Origin: Aphelocoma coerulescens
Lineage: Eukaryota; Chordata; Aves; Passeriformes; Corvidae
Direction: 5' to 3'
Assembly: GCF_041296385.1 (NCBI RefSeq)
Contig: NC_091017.1
Span: forward strand, 54,000,214-54,064,213
DNA: 64,000 nucleotides
Below the pieces are notes generated by a model. The model worked only from the letters and a program-made list of their open reading frames with translations. It did no database searches and was not told the DNA's origin. The position numbers were made by a program, and so were the translations under genes. Shown in pieces: positions 1 through 12,046 of the stretch. The stretch's first letter is position 1, and every line of letters starts with the position of its first letter.

Positions 1-3000
1 TAGATATCATCTGTACCTTGTGCCTTAGAAGCATGAGCCAAAATTATTTTTCTTCCTAAAAATGGTACCCATTCATTCAGTAAGGATTACATGATACTAG
101 GAATTCATGCAAGAGTTAGTCTCTATATTTTAAAACAATTCTGAAATTAATTGGTTTTGTTCCTACATCTACACAAAATATAGTTTTTAACCTAAAATTA
201 ATTCTTGATTGCCAGCATTTGATGATCTTCTGTGTATAAAGTCTGATACACATACTCCAATATGAATTTTTTTCAAAATCAGATCTATTTTTCAACCACT
301 TGATTTATATGGTACACTAAGTGTGCATAGTCTTTGAGACATTAAAGAGAAAGACTATGCAATCTCTATGTTCATTTTAGGTTTGTTTTGTACACATGTA
401 TAGTTCCTCAAAAAGGTTGATAAAAATAGTAAGAGCTTGGAACTATGGTTAAACTACATTCTTTATTTTCAGATCTGTAAAGAATATCTGAAAGTATCGA
501 TTAATTCTTTAAGACGAACATGAAAGTGTAATTTTCCCCTTTGAATTAAAAAGAACCTTTGTATTTTTCAGAGAGAGGAAAAAATAATAAGAAAGAAAAT
601 TTAAACCTAAGACCTAGAATCAAAATCAAATTTTAGTGAAAAAAAATTAGAAAGAATTTTACAATAAAAATTGTTTTAAAAACTCTCCAATTAAAAACTA
701 ATTAGAAGTGTTGCACCAGTGTTTCTGGGAAAGAAAAAGCAACCCCTAGCACAATACTTTCATTTAGGTGGAAAATACATCAAAGAATTTGTGTTGAAAG
801 GAAGAAAAGATAGCTAGTAGAAAGGAGTCAAAAAGAAGTGGTGTTCAGTAAAAAATCAAAATTTTTCACAGTGATCTTACTTTTAATAACCTCATTTTCA
901 TCAAAGTTCACTTCTAACTGCTGTACATGACTTTCCATCTATATTTGCATTGTAGGTCAGACACTGCAAAATGATAGTTCTTTCAGAGCCATGTCCTGAA
1001 ACCAGAGCGGTGGTATACTTTTATCTCTACATAGACATATTCCAACCTGACTGGAACCACAGTGTGTAGTCCTGAGAACTGACATGCAGTCATGAGTGCA
1101 GTGAAAGAGGCATAGATGAAGAAAATGAAAAAATTAATTTTAAAATGAAGCAGAAAGACTAAGAGAATAATTGACATAATATTAAACAAAACCCCAAAAA
1201 GTAACAACAGCAGAGAAATAGAAAAACCTACAGAAATATACAGATTAATATGCAACTGGAAAAAAAAAAGAAAGAAAATCTTTAACAAGTCCTAACAGTA
1301 GGCAGAATAATTGCCATATTTAATAATGGTCTTCAGTAACCTAGCTAGTATAGACTAGAAATGTGGTAGCTGGGATATGCCTAAGTACAAAGTTCTTATT
1401 CAGTTTAGTTACCTCATCAATTTTGCTAAATGAACAAATGCCATTTTTGTACAAATATCTGCATAATTATTTAGGGTTTTTTCATTACCAATATTTCTCT
1501 GTGGAATGGGAGGAAAGAAAGGTGAAAAAAAAAGAAAGTGGGAAATATTACTCAATAAGGAAGGTAAAGGTAGTTTTACTGGTTAAGAAAAGGTAAAAAC
1601 CAATCTTCAATGGCAAAAAATATTTCAAGCATAGGCAAGGCATATTTGTGTCTAGAGTCAGAAAATTATTTAGGCTGGAAGAGAGAACTAGAGAACCCTC
1701 TGCTCAAAATAGGATCAGCTCTACAGTACATTTCCCTAGAAGAGAGAAAATAGGCTAAATGATTCTAGAGAGTGAATGGTGTTTTAACCAAAGCAAATTA
1801 AAGTAATGACAAAAAGCTGAGGTGTTGGTATGGAGACAAGATTAATAATTCCTGTTCATGGAGGTAAGCTGTTGCTACATGCTCAGCAGAACATCTTCAA
1901 AAAGGAGGATCCCATTTTAATTTCTTGGGTAAAAAGTAAAACACACAGTTAATCTTGCAGCTTCAAATTCACAGTCAGTTCAGGTTTTCTAAAATTAAAT
2001 TCAACTGAAGAAATCCTACACTAATTTATTTAAATTACTAAATGCAACAACAAAGTGAGTTTCCAGTAGTATTACATCAAAACTTATTGTCAGGGAATGT
2101 TGAGATAAGTACTTGTAAAAGCATAGGCAACCCAATTATTTGCCTTAAGATTTTTCTTTCCTTCTTTCATATCTTTCCATCTGCAGAAGATAATTATCAT
2201 TTAAAAAAAAAAAAAAATTGATGTTTTTCTTTTACTATCTGATGTTATTTTCAAATTTTTTTTTCTGAACTCTTTTTGCAACTGTACAAGGAACTGGGAA
2301 AACATTTTTGCCATTGTATAAAATTTGATATAAATAAATCATGGCATAATCAAGGGACTGTTCTGAGCATAAACGTGACAGTCACCCAGGGACCGCATGA
2401 TGACTCACGATCACTGAAGCTGCAGAGATACACAGCCCAGTAGCTTATTTAAAGTTAATATAGTTTCCCTGTCATTTTCATCAGGCCTGGCTGACAACTC
2501 CAAAAATAGTCCTTGGGAGAGAGTATACAAACCCAGAAGAGAAAAGAGAAAACACTGAAAATAGCCAACATCAAATGTTTGTTATGTAGTAACTGGGACA
2601 TGATAAACTAGAACTACCACACAGGAGAAGTGCCATTTGGAGTGAGTGTTATCTGTGAGTCCGATATTCCATTGTCATTGGCAAAGTCTAAAGCTTCCCT
2701 TAACTCAGTTGCACAAGCTTGCTAGCAATGTATCATAGCTATCCACACGGAATAACTAGGATTCCTTAGCTTTCCACATGGAATATCTAGGATTCCTTCG
2801 CTTTATGTATAAGTTTCCAAAGCCTTTTTGGATCTTATGCTTTTCCTCTAGGACTGAACTACAAGAAAAGCTGAGAAATAATAATTTTGATGTAGAAAGC
2901 ACAGCTATACACCAGCAAGCTGCCAGTCATTTTCTAGTATTGGGCTTCTTCTTTTTTCTTTGCATTTATTTTTCTTATTTGCATTCATACCTTAGAAAAA

Positions 3001-5844
3001 ACCCCACAAACACTGGAATTTATCTTTCTTTATTTATTACAAATGCAAAAGTTTTCAGTAATTTTGTAATGATAAGCACAGTTCTTCTGGAATGCAAAAC
3101 CTGTTTATAATGCCACTGGCTTTTACTGTTCAACTAGGATGTTTTGGTGTGCTTAGGAATGTGTAGAGAATACTGAAACTCTTAAAAAAATAGTAGCGGA
3201 GTGCATCATAGTATCTTGGCTGAATTTTGGTTATTAAATTACCCTGAAAGCTGTGATAAGCAAATAGCATCTTAGCATGGGCTATGTACTATATGTTTAA
3301 TGACAGTTTAAAGAAAATATAAGGAGTTATTTGTGCATTTTAAAATTCTAAAGTGAAGATTACTAAGAATTTAATGTAATATAAATGGTTGTATTGCACA
3401 TTTGCCTGTTTTCATTAGAAATCTTATACCTGAATTCATGTGTTAGCACATGGTCTACCCCCAAAATTATGAACAATATTTTGTGAAGTAATTCCTAAAC
3501 CATAAATGCACAAAAATTCTAAGAATTCATGCTCAGAACAAGGTGTTATTTTCAACATGCAGGAACACTGGCTATTCAAAATGATCTCAGAAAATTGATC
3601 CAGAAGCAATTGAAACATAGGTCTCTAAGGGACTGTTCAATACTACTCATCATAGCTGACATGTGAACTTGTTTTCCTTCAAAAATATTTTCTTTCACGC
3701 AACAGCTATTAAATCAGCATTATTTCTTTGCTGGAAAAACTGCAGGAGATACCATACAAACAAACTATAGCACAAGTTTGGCCAAATATTTATTAGAAGT
3801 GGAAAAAATGTGGTACATACTGTGGAGGTATGTTTTGAGATAGCCCGTTCTATTTCTAGATTTGAGAAAATACAAAGTACCTTAATGGTTTGTTTGCCTG
3901 GATAGTTTTGCAGTTCTTGGCTACTGATCTGTGATACAATCAGATATAATTAAGCACCAAGAATTGTATTCGCTAGATACTTGGGACTTTTCTAGAATAT
4001 AAGTGCTTTTTCTGTGAAAACAAGATTATTAATCAAATGATATTATTACAATTCAGTGAAATTATAATGCTTTACATAAAGTTGAAGCATAACATGCCTT
4101 TCATCTACACTTATTACAGTTTTACACTCATTTACACTTTTAATGTGCAAGTGTAAAATGCTAAAACTAGGCAAGGTTTTATTTTAAACTCCGGCCAACT
4201 GTCAAATTGTTAAAACTGAAAGAAAACCAAGCAGAGTTGGGAGCTTACTGATAATTGCATATTCTTGAATTTGAATCTAGCTGTGCTTCGACTGTAAGCT
4301 GGTCCTGAGAAATCATTGACACTGAACACCGGAAAAAAGATGAAAGCATCTAAGCAGGAAGACCAAGTATACTAATTTACCAAAGAAAAATATGGTCATT
4401 AAAACTATTATGGGATATGCTGTTTAACAACTGCTAGGGTTGCCTTTCTTCATAGATTTGCTTTCAGTGTAGTGATTCAGTAACTCAAGGAGTCTTTCAT
4501 ACCAGTGTGATGTATTACAAAGCATATTTCATGCTACTAAATCCATGCAAAAAGGCTTTAAATGATCCATTTGGGGCAGCACAACATAATTTTGAGCCTT
4601 TTGAGAATGCTTGTTTTGCTGAACATAGTCTTGCAGCATTATGAGAGTGAGCCCTTCTGTTTCTGTCAGAATTCTCCATTTTTCACAAAGCCATGAAGAA
4701 ATCTGATACAATGTGTCTTAAATTTGGCATCACTCAATAATCTAAAATAGACTCTGACTCTTTCTGGATGTGACAAGCTGATCTGTCCTCAGCTGTTGTC
4801 AAGAAGATTGCTAAATTTTGTTCCATAAGCCCATCTGCGATCATCATTCTTTTGACAGAAATTTTAGCTAAAAATGTGGTGTCCATTTTCTCATCATACT
4901 CTGCAGGCTTTTTATTTGAAAATTGTCATTAATTGCTTTGCTATCATTGTAACTGTGTGCTTTGTTTTACTTTTTAGTGTGACAGCCAGGAGTCAAACAA
5001 TTGTCACTGATGAGAGCACTAGCAGATGGAAATGAGACCTTTAAGAGAAAGTGAATTACTATCAGAAATCGTGATGGTACAAATAGAAAGTTCCATTCCA
5101 GAATACTAATGTTCACATCATTATAAGCAGGATATATAAAATCAAAACAAAAAACCCCAAAAAACTATGGCACATAGTAAAGCATGGGGGGATTTTAAGG
5201 AGACATGATGAGTCTGTTCCAAATGCAAAAAATAGTTTGGTACCAATACAAAGAGATAAAGTTGTTTTTTTTCTGTAGTAAGTAGTCATCTAGATTTCAG
5301 TAATGGAACTTATGAATGCTTGTCTTTAGTACAGAAACCAGAGTACATAATTTGCAAGATAAGAAAATGAATGCTTTCTCTAAGCCATGTTATAGACTAT
5401 CAACTTTTCTAGTATCTTCATTAAGATAGTTTCATTACAAAATTGTAATTTAAACGACACTGTGAAGCTTGTGCAACTGCATTTCAAAGAACAGGAGAAC
5501 AAATTTCAGAGCAGGAACCTTGTTTCAAAGCAAGAGTCAGTCAAACACAGTGGCATTGACTTTCATAGACATACACAATGATGCCACAAAGTTTTTATCA
5601 GTAGACTGTATTAACACCTATAGGAAAGTACAGTACAAATATACAAAAGGTAAAATAGTACTCCGTTGAAGGAATGAGTTTATTTTGCTGTGCTCTCTGG
5701 AGATATACTTCATATTTACTCCTTAGTGCTCCTTGATTCTTTGTAGATTAAAACTACCCAATTTTAAAAATGTTTTCCTGATTTCTGCCCAGCTAGTTGA
5801 AATTGTGGTTCTTATTTTTCATAACCCTGTTGTGATGGATTTTT
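1..5844. other. Gene-free AT-rich stretch, nothing recognised
   Basis: Open frames here are short (at most about 110 codons), AT-rich, and show no family motif, signal peptide or exon-like boundaries that I trust. There are short homopolymers, for example A runs near 2202-2217 and T runs near 2257. The only structured item is the 31-bp tandem duplication listed separately. The stretch could be intergenic or intronic, and the sequence alone does not decide which. Confidence 0.6.
2737..2798. repeat. Two tandem copies of a 31-bp unit
   Basis: Positions 2737-2767 and 2768-2798 are adjacent 31-bp copies. Both start with AGCT, carry a CCACA(C/T)GGAATA core and end with CTAGGATTCCTT. They differ at only a few bases. 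This looks like a simple local duplication. No coding or known element explains it. Confidence 0.85.
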
Positions 5845-5854
5845 GTTGTGGTGG

Positions 5855-5884
5855 TTTTTTTTTGGTTTTTTTTTTTTTTTTTTT
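5855..5884. repeat. Poly-T tract directly before an LTR remnant
   Basis: Nine T, two G, then nineteen T (5866-5884). The tract lies where the first bases of the adjoining LTR would be expected. The upstream GTTGTGGTGG may be a remnant of the LTR terminus with the T tract expanded inside it, but I cannot prove that. Confidence 0.8.
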
Positions 5885-6351
5885 GTATCAAATAGAGTTA
5901 ATTCTCTTCACAGTAGCTGGGATGGGACTGTGTTGTGGATTTGTGGTGAGAAGTATTGGTAACACAGGGATGTTTTCATTTCTGCTGACCAGCATTTACT
6001 CAAAGTCTGTTCTGTTTTTCACCCCACCCCAGCAGAGAGGAGTCTGGGAGTGTACATGGAGTTGGGAGAGGATACAGGACAGCTGATGTCAACTGGCCTA
6101 AGGAATACTCCATAGAATATGGCATCATGCTCAGCATATACAGATGGGAGAAGGCTCTGTCCATGGGGGCTGCTGCTGGGAGACTGACTGGGCATTGGTC
6201 ATTTGGTTGTGAGCAACTGTTTTTAAAAGCATCATTTGCCTTTCCTCTGGTTTGATTTCAATTACAATTTACTACTATGTTTTTTCTTTCAATTATTTAT
6301 CTGTCTCTGTATCAATCCATGAGTTTTCTCACTTTTACCTTTCTGATTCCT
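5885..6351 (+). mobile_element. Truncated avian ERV-type LTR, sense
   Basis: The stretch from the ATAGAGTTAATT core through the GGGACTGTGTT and GGCATCATGCTCAGCATATAC segments to the CCATGAGTTTT and CTTTCTGATTCC end follows, in order, an avian LTR family I know from passerines and other birds (starting TGTCCTGGTTT and ending AACCATGACA). The TATA-like segment (CAGCATATACAG, about 6137) is degenerate. The last 100 or so bases and the 5' terminus are missing or altered, so no target duplication can be read. It belongs to the same family as 35458-35999, in the opposite orientation. No internal viral sequence follows. The exact class (ERVL or ERVK-like) is not determined. Confidence 0.75.
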
Positions 6352-6394
6352 ATTATGTGGATCCAAAATGTGGATATGGTGTAGAAAGAATCTG

Positions 6395-6870
6395 GGTGAA
6401 CCTATCTCAAAAAAGTACTTACTGAGACTGGGAAAGCTTTGGAGAAGGACACTAAGAATGGCAAAGGCTAAAGTTCAATCTCCATTGAAGGAATGAATAA
6501 ACAGACTAGGTTTCACGTATAGGGAGAGAGACTACAAGAAACATGTAACATTCCTACGAAATGAGGAGTCACATGGCAAGGGAAAAGAGAAAGTATTTGA
6601 TCATTGGTTCTTCAAAGATATGAATTAGAAGGCATTCCAAAAAGCTCACAGACATGCAGTTCAAAGAGAAGAGGAGCTTCCTCATATAACAGGCAGGTAA
6701 ACTGTGGATCTCCCTGTTGCAGAAGGTGGTGAATATTAAAACTTTTCATGGTTCAGTTGGAAACCAGAAAAACTTGTGGAAGACAAATCTGTTGAGGATG
6801 TTCGAAAACTTCCAGCTCAGGCACACCCTCAGATGTGCATTGCTGAAAATTGAAAGAGTATTTAGGACCA
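6395..6870 (+). mobile_element. Ancient, heavily decayed CR1-like LINE fragment
   Basis: Scattered blocks follow the order seen in the 3' part of CR1 sense strands: a GGAGAAGGACACTAAG block, then an AAACAGACTAGG block near 6501, then a segment on CTTCCTCATATAACAGGCAGGTAAACTGTGGATCTCC (quoted here as positions 6677-6713) equivalent to the CR1 stretch encoding the end of ORF2, and finally a GTGGAAGACAAATCTGTTGAGG block. Divergence is much greater than in the other CR1 copies, which suggests an old subfamily. No open frame survives over any length. Boundaries are approximate, and another old LINE type is possible. Confidence 0.45.
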
Positions 6871-7975
6871 TAATCAGTATATTCATAACCTGTTCTTATA
6901 ACCTTTGTACCCACTTCCAAATGTGATACTAATCTTGCTCCAACTCATTATAGCTCATGAGAAGTTTGCCCACCTCTCATTACATGTAGTAGCACCACCA
7001 TACATGTGATGTAATATAGCTTAACTTCAGATTATCCTGAAAGTCAAAATGATACTTAGAGAGCTGAAATATAAAAGATGGATGTCAGAGAGCTGTCATT
7101 TGCCCTTTAACCAGCTGTGTGACACACAACACAGCTGATCACAACTCCAGCTTATGGGTGAGAAGAGAGGAAAGAACTTATGCAAAGTAGTAACAGCCAG
7201 CATATATTCTTTATAAGCAGTTCTCCAATGACAGTCCCTCATCAGAAATGCTCATTAAATCAGGATCATGAAGCTGGGGTGGCACTGAGTCCCTGAGGAT
7301 ATTTGCTTTCTGCTGTGTCTCAACGGAGCTGAAAAGAATAGACCCCAAAAGGATCCAAAATAGACTGCATATGCCTCTTCACAAGAGACAGCCCAAATGC
7401 CTTTCTAGACTAAATTCTATTTCAATAGTCCCTGTTGTGTGATATGATCCCTGAGTACAAAGCACGAATGATGTTGATGCAAACCAAAATTGTTGTTTAA
7501 GTGTGTGGATCTGCAAACTGGTCCTGCTAGTGTCACAGAGGTGTATATTTTCTCCTTCAGTGAAATTGTTTTTACTATATATCCAAAATATTTGTGAAGC
7601 CCCAGTCCTTGTTTGGCAAGTCTAGCTAAAAGGGACTTAAGGTACTACTTTTCCCTGAGGTGATGCAAAGGAGAACCCAAAAAAAGTTCCCAGAAGGTTA
7701 AAACCAAACTTTAGGGGCAAATTTTAGAAGATCAGGAACTTGGCAAAATTTAAAGAAACATTCATTCAAAATAAAGTATTTCACAAAGCATTGACTTAGC
7801 AAGCTCTATCCATCCACCTCAAATTACCCAAATTGCAGAAAGAGGAAATTCAGAGAAGAAAAGGAGAGAAGGAGAGAAAAAGAGAAAAGAAAGTTGTAGC
7901 TACCACATTAGATCCAGTTTGGACTCAGCTGCCCTGTAGTCCAAGGACAATAGGGACGTGATCACATGTGGTCAT

Positions 7976-8009
7976 GGCAATGATGTTTATCAGGGCAATG
8001 ATGTTTATC
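7976..8009. repeat. Short tandem duplication, period 18 bp
   Basis: GGCAATGATGTTTATC occurs at 7976-7991 and again at 7994-8009 with two spacer bases. This is a perfect 16-bp match. No function is apparent. Confidence 0.85.
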
Positions 8010-8844
8010 TACTCCTGAGGCCTCCTGTTTCCCCCTCACACCTTCCCTAGGTGGGGCTTCTGGTCATCCAGCCACTCTGTGCTCCATTTGGGCTTCAGGG
8101 GCAGCATGTGGAACATTGCTTCAGGTGTGCCAGTGACTGACAGCCATCCTGGGCTGGACTACAGGCTCCAGGGGGGAGTTGTGGAGAGGGCAGAAACTGC
8201 CCTGCCCCACCTGGCTTCAGTTGTTTTGAGCCAGCAATCATTTTCTCCAGTATCTTGTAACATTAAAGGATGTTTATTAGCTTATGTCAGAGAGTTTAAA
8301 TATTTGCATAAATTTTTGACTTTCCATACTTTTTAAAAATAGCTTGCTTACAAAATCTTAGGAAATCGTTAACACATTTGTACCAGGGGTCAGCTGTTAC
8401 TTGTTCCTTTGGGTTTTTTACTTTTTATTTCCTTTTATACATGTGACATTTTTAAGGCATTTTGAATTATAGCAAGGCATTCAGTTGCTGCATTAGGTCA
8501 CCTATAGCAGCATCAAACATCTAATTTGTACAATCACGGAAACAATGACAATATCAAGGTTCAGAAGAAAGCAAAGGGAATGAACATCAATATAACTGAG
8601 ACATTCTGTAAGATTAAAATCGTGAACAGACATCCCTAAAAGGTCAGTTTTACTCTTTCTAATGTTGCAAAAGGATCTATGAATCTGACCTCTCATTTGC
8701 CAAATAAAAGAGTGCTGTTACTGATACTGCTGGGTAAAAAAGGATTTCAGATTAGTCATCTACCTGGAAAAGATGTTGAGTCACTCAGTCAGAGTCTATC
8801 AAACTAAGCTTAACACAACAATATCCACTTTCCTCAAGATTTGA

Positions 8845-8915
8845 ATTTTTGGGGTCTTTTGTTTGTTTCTTTGTTTGTTTTGTGGGGTTTTTGCTTTGTT
8901 TTGGGTTTTTTTGTG
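8845..8915. repeat. T/G-rich low-complexity tract
   Basis: An irregular TTTG/TTTTG-like run with short G runs. This is simple-sequence DNA. Confidence 0.7.
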
Positions 8916-10892
8916 ACAGCTTTCTCATGGTTTCTATACTTATTTAAATAATAGTGACATTGTAGAATGTCTTTCAGGTTACATTAATTGACTTATAACT
9001 GCTAGAAATTTTAAACCTAAATTGAGCTCAATTTCAGTTTCACACAAGTAGACCTGTAAAATAGCCTCTTAGCTGTAAATTGATTAAAAAAATTGGTAAG
9101 GATAATCTTGCAATAGTTATTTAGAGAGACAGTTTGCACAACCCAAACCACCGCTGTTTACTGTATAAAGAAATTTCTTAATGGGTTTCATAAAGCTGAC
9201 TTCCAAGACTGTACCTCAAAACTAAAAAGGCTTATACTGTTATTAAATGCTTTAATACAATGACACCCAGAAGAGAGAAAGCCATCAGCACAATAATGAA
9301 AATTAATTAGGATGAACCCAGTCCAACAATCTAAACAAGGGCAATCAAGCTTATCCACAAGATGTTTTAGACTGCTGGGAATAAACAGGTTTCAAAATCA
9401 TAAGACCTCACTGCAACATAAAGTCCAGGAGCCCTGACTGAGTATAAAAATCATTAAAAGACTAAACAGTCTCTGTTCTATATATTCTGTGCTGGTGACA
9501 AGTACAATTATAGGTCACCACTGGTTTCTTTTCATCAGAAGTGCAGCCTGCTTTAAGGAAAGATGAAAAGTGTCTCGTCACTCAGTATTACTGGTCAATA
9601 TCTTAGCAGAGAAAAGGAATAAAGCACATGTTAAACAAGCATGGAATTTCATGCTAATAGAGAACTGACAAGTACTGTATTCAGAATGGGAAAAAAATGC
9701 TAAGTACCATTTATCAATACATGAGCCATGCATCAAGAAATCTTTTCTGGGTCTGGAAGTCCTCAGACTTTCAGCCTTACTGTTTAGAGATGCTGGGTCT
9801 TTGGAAATTACAGTTATTTCTAATGGAAAAGAAATTATTTCTCTAGCTGAGAAACAGGCAAAATAACAACATATACTTTACCAGCAAGGAGGTGGGGTAT
9901 TTCAGCAGTTATTCAGAAGAGTAATTTGATATCCGAAGAAAGGCATGAGAGATTATAATTTCAAATTACCATACTAATTATTATCACTAAGAACAATTTG
10001 CCATGGAGAATGGTTTATTACAGTGGAACTATATAATTCATGCATTAGTATGTACACTCTGTTGATAAAAATGTTTTTCTTCTTAGTGTCCACCTAAGGT
10101 TTTGTTCCTTCTCAGTGTTGAAATCAACCCTAATCCTAAAGCTTCAATAGATAAGGCAAAAGAAAAACTGCATTCTTATCTTCATAAAAGCAAGGGCAGG
10201 TTGAATTGAGAGTTCGTGAAACTCCTAGATTGCTCCATTCCATCATGACAAGTAAAATAATCCAAACAACAGACTCAATAAACAAAAATGTTATGTTTAG
10301 GCTAGAAATACATTGGACCGAGAGAGTCTCATTCGGATTGTTTAACTGCTTTGATTTCCTGTTTTCACAGTCAGCATGCGACCTAGAACTCCATAATCAT
10401 AAGACAACTATCACATAAGGCAGATGTTGTGTGGTAAATCCAGAAATGATTATCACAGAAATAGATTGGTGGGAAAAAAAGTTACCTTGGGCTGATACAC
10501 AAGACAACTTCTTCTAGTGAAACAGTTTGATTTTGTGTTAGCTGTGAGCATACTTAAGGGTTCTTTGTCACCTACTTTTATACGTGACAGCATAGAGGGG
10601 AATTGTGTAAGGGTAGCAGGTTTGGCAGAGCTACTACATGTGTGGCAGTGCCATGCCAAGCATGTTCCGGAAGGGGTCATTTGTACATAGTGTAATAGTA
10701 TTCCTTTCTACCAAAGGATGGATTTGGAAGGAAAAGAGGCTTCATGATGTAGCGGGTTGGGTTTGTAACCGGGCGGAAACACCAATTTAGTGTAGTGGTT
10801 TGGCCCAAAATACTCATTACTGTTTATCTTCTGTGAGATAAGAATTAGGAGAAATGCAAAGCAGGCACCAAACTTGAAAGAATATAAAGAAG

Positions 10893-10898
10893 TTTATT
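10893..10898 (-). terminator. Poly(A) signal of the 10748-12046 LTR
   Basis: TTTATT on the plus strand reads AATAAA on the minus strand. Its position about 145 bp before the LTR end fits an R/U5 boundary. Activity is inferred only. Confidence 0.5.
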
Positions 10899-11046
10899 AA
10901 CAGACCTAAAAGAAGGAGGAAAAAAAAAAAAAATTATACCACCTTCAGAACACTCCTCCTCCCCCCACCTTCCTCCCTTCTCCCACTGACAATGTAAAAA
11001 GACAACCCTTAAGATGTTCAGTCTGTTTACCACTTCCATAATAACC

Positions 11047-11164
11047 TTGTTCAGTCCATTTAGAAAGAGAAGTCTCTTCTTGCTCGTGCTATGAAAACAG
11101 TATCACAACGAGACAGCCACCCACTTCCAAATATTGTTCAGTCCATTTAGGAAGAGGAGTCTCT
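11047..11164 (-). repeat. Direct repeat inside the LTR, period 87 bp
   Basis: A block starting TTGTTCAGTCCATTTAG and continuing into AAGAG(A/G)AGTCTCT occurs at 11047-11077 and 11134-11164. In both copies a CACTTCCA block lies just upstream. This indicates a duplication within the LTR. Confidence 0.85.
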
Positions 11165-12046
11165 GCTCACATGCGAGTCCCTTCCCCCGACTTGCAGCTT
11201 TTCCCACAACTGCTTTCGGGGGTCCACTCTTGAAAGTTTTTTGGGGTACAATTTTAAGGTTGAGCCGTTCAGAAACCAAAAAAACAGAGGCCCTTCTCCT
11301 TCCCTGGGAGCAAAGGGTCTTCCTCATCTTCAAGACTATCTCTGGGAGCATCTCTAGGAGCTGAGGTTTTCTCCTTTCCCGTTTGGAGCAAAAGTCCTCA
11401 TCTGGTTCATCTCTCCCTGTCCAAACTTCTCATGAAATTACAGCTGCGTCAGCATCTGCTTATTGCTTACGAGTTGAACACTCCACCCCCCATATCTTCA
11501 TGAAATTACAACGGATACTCTGATATATCATAGCTTCACAACAGAATTTCAGCTTTAAGCATCTCCTCTCTCTCTTCCCTCAGGTTTTCAGCTCTTCATG
11601 GCAATAAAAGGGTTAATCTCACCTCGGCCTTGCAGCTTTGCAGCTGGAATGTTGAATTTTTCTTATCGCAGTGGAGGGGGGAGAGCCGAGCTGCTCCGGT
11701 CGCCCACGGCAAGGCAGTGGGGGGGGTTCCATGGCTGGAACAGGCCCATGGCTCCAGGCTGGCCGTGGCCTGGCCCGGCCTGGCCCAAGCAGGGCCTGGC
11801 CGGCCCCACTGGCCCCTGCACGGGGCCCGCAGCCACCTGTCCCAGCGCCGGAAACGAGAGAGAGCTTGGGGGGGAGTTTGTCTATTCTTAAGTGTGGATC
11901 ACAGAGGCGGTCACAACTTTAAGTGGCTTAAAGAATTGTCCATATTCAAACTGGCCAGCTGATAGGTTCTATCAGGTCCCAGAGGAAGCTGTAAGCAACC
12001 CTTAGCAAGGACATCCCTTCCGGGACTATGCTTGCTAACTATGACA

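Larger units (their letters stand above)
6871..10747. other. Gene-free stretch with low-complexity patches
   Basis: No gene or element recognised. It contains a purine-rich patch (about 7838-7895, GGAGAA/AAAG-like), an 18-bp tandem duplication (7976-8009), a moderately GC-rich patch without recognised content (about 8040-8235) and a T/G-rich run (about 8845-8915). Open frames are at most about 85 codons and carry no motif. Confidence 0.55.
10748..12046 (-). mobile_element. Solo LTR of an avian endogenous retrovirus, 1.3 kb, antisense
   Basis: The element starts TGTAGCGGGTTGGG and ends GCTAACTATGACA on the plus strand, so it has TG...CA termini. It is flanked by a perfect 5-bp direct repeat CATGA (10743-10747 and 12047-12051), the expected retroviral target duplication. 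Its length is 1299 bp. I read it as antisense because an AATAAA signal lies on the minus strand at 10898-10893, about 145 bp from the 3' end, and the GC-rich part (about 11640-11880) then falls in U3. The start resembles LTRs I remember as common in passerine genomes. No gag, pol or env sequence adjoins it, so it is a solo LTR. Open frames of 75-110 codons inside overlap one another in several frames and are not genes. Confidence 0.85.

Noticed and set aside
11598..11962. Three overlapping frames of 83-110 codons rich in Gly, Pro and Ala
   Set aside because: All fall in the GC-rich block of the LTR at 10748-12046. There is no motif, and three frames are open at once.
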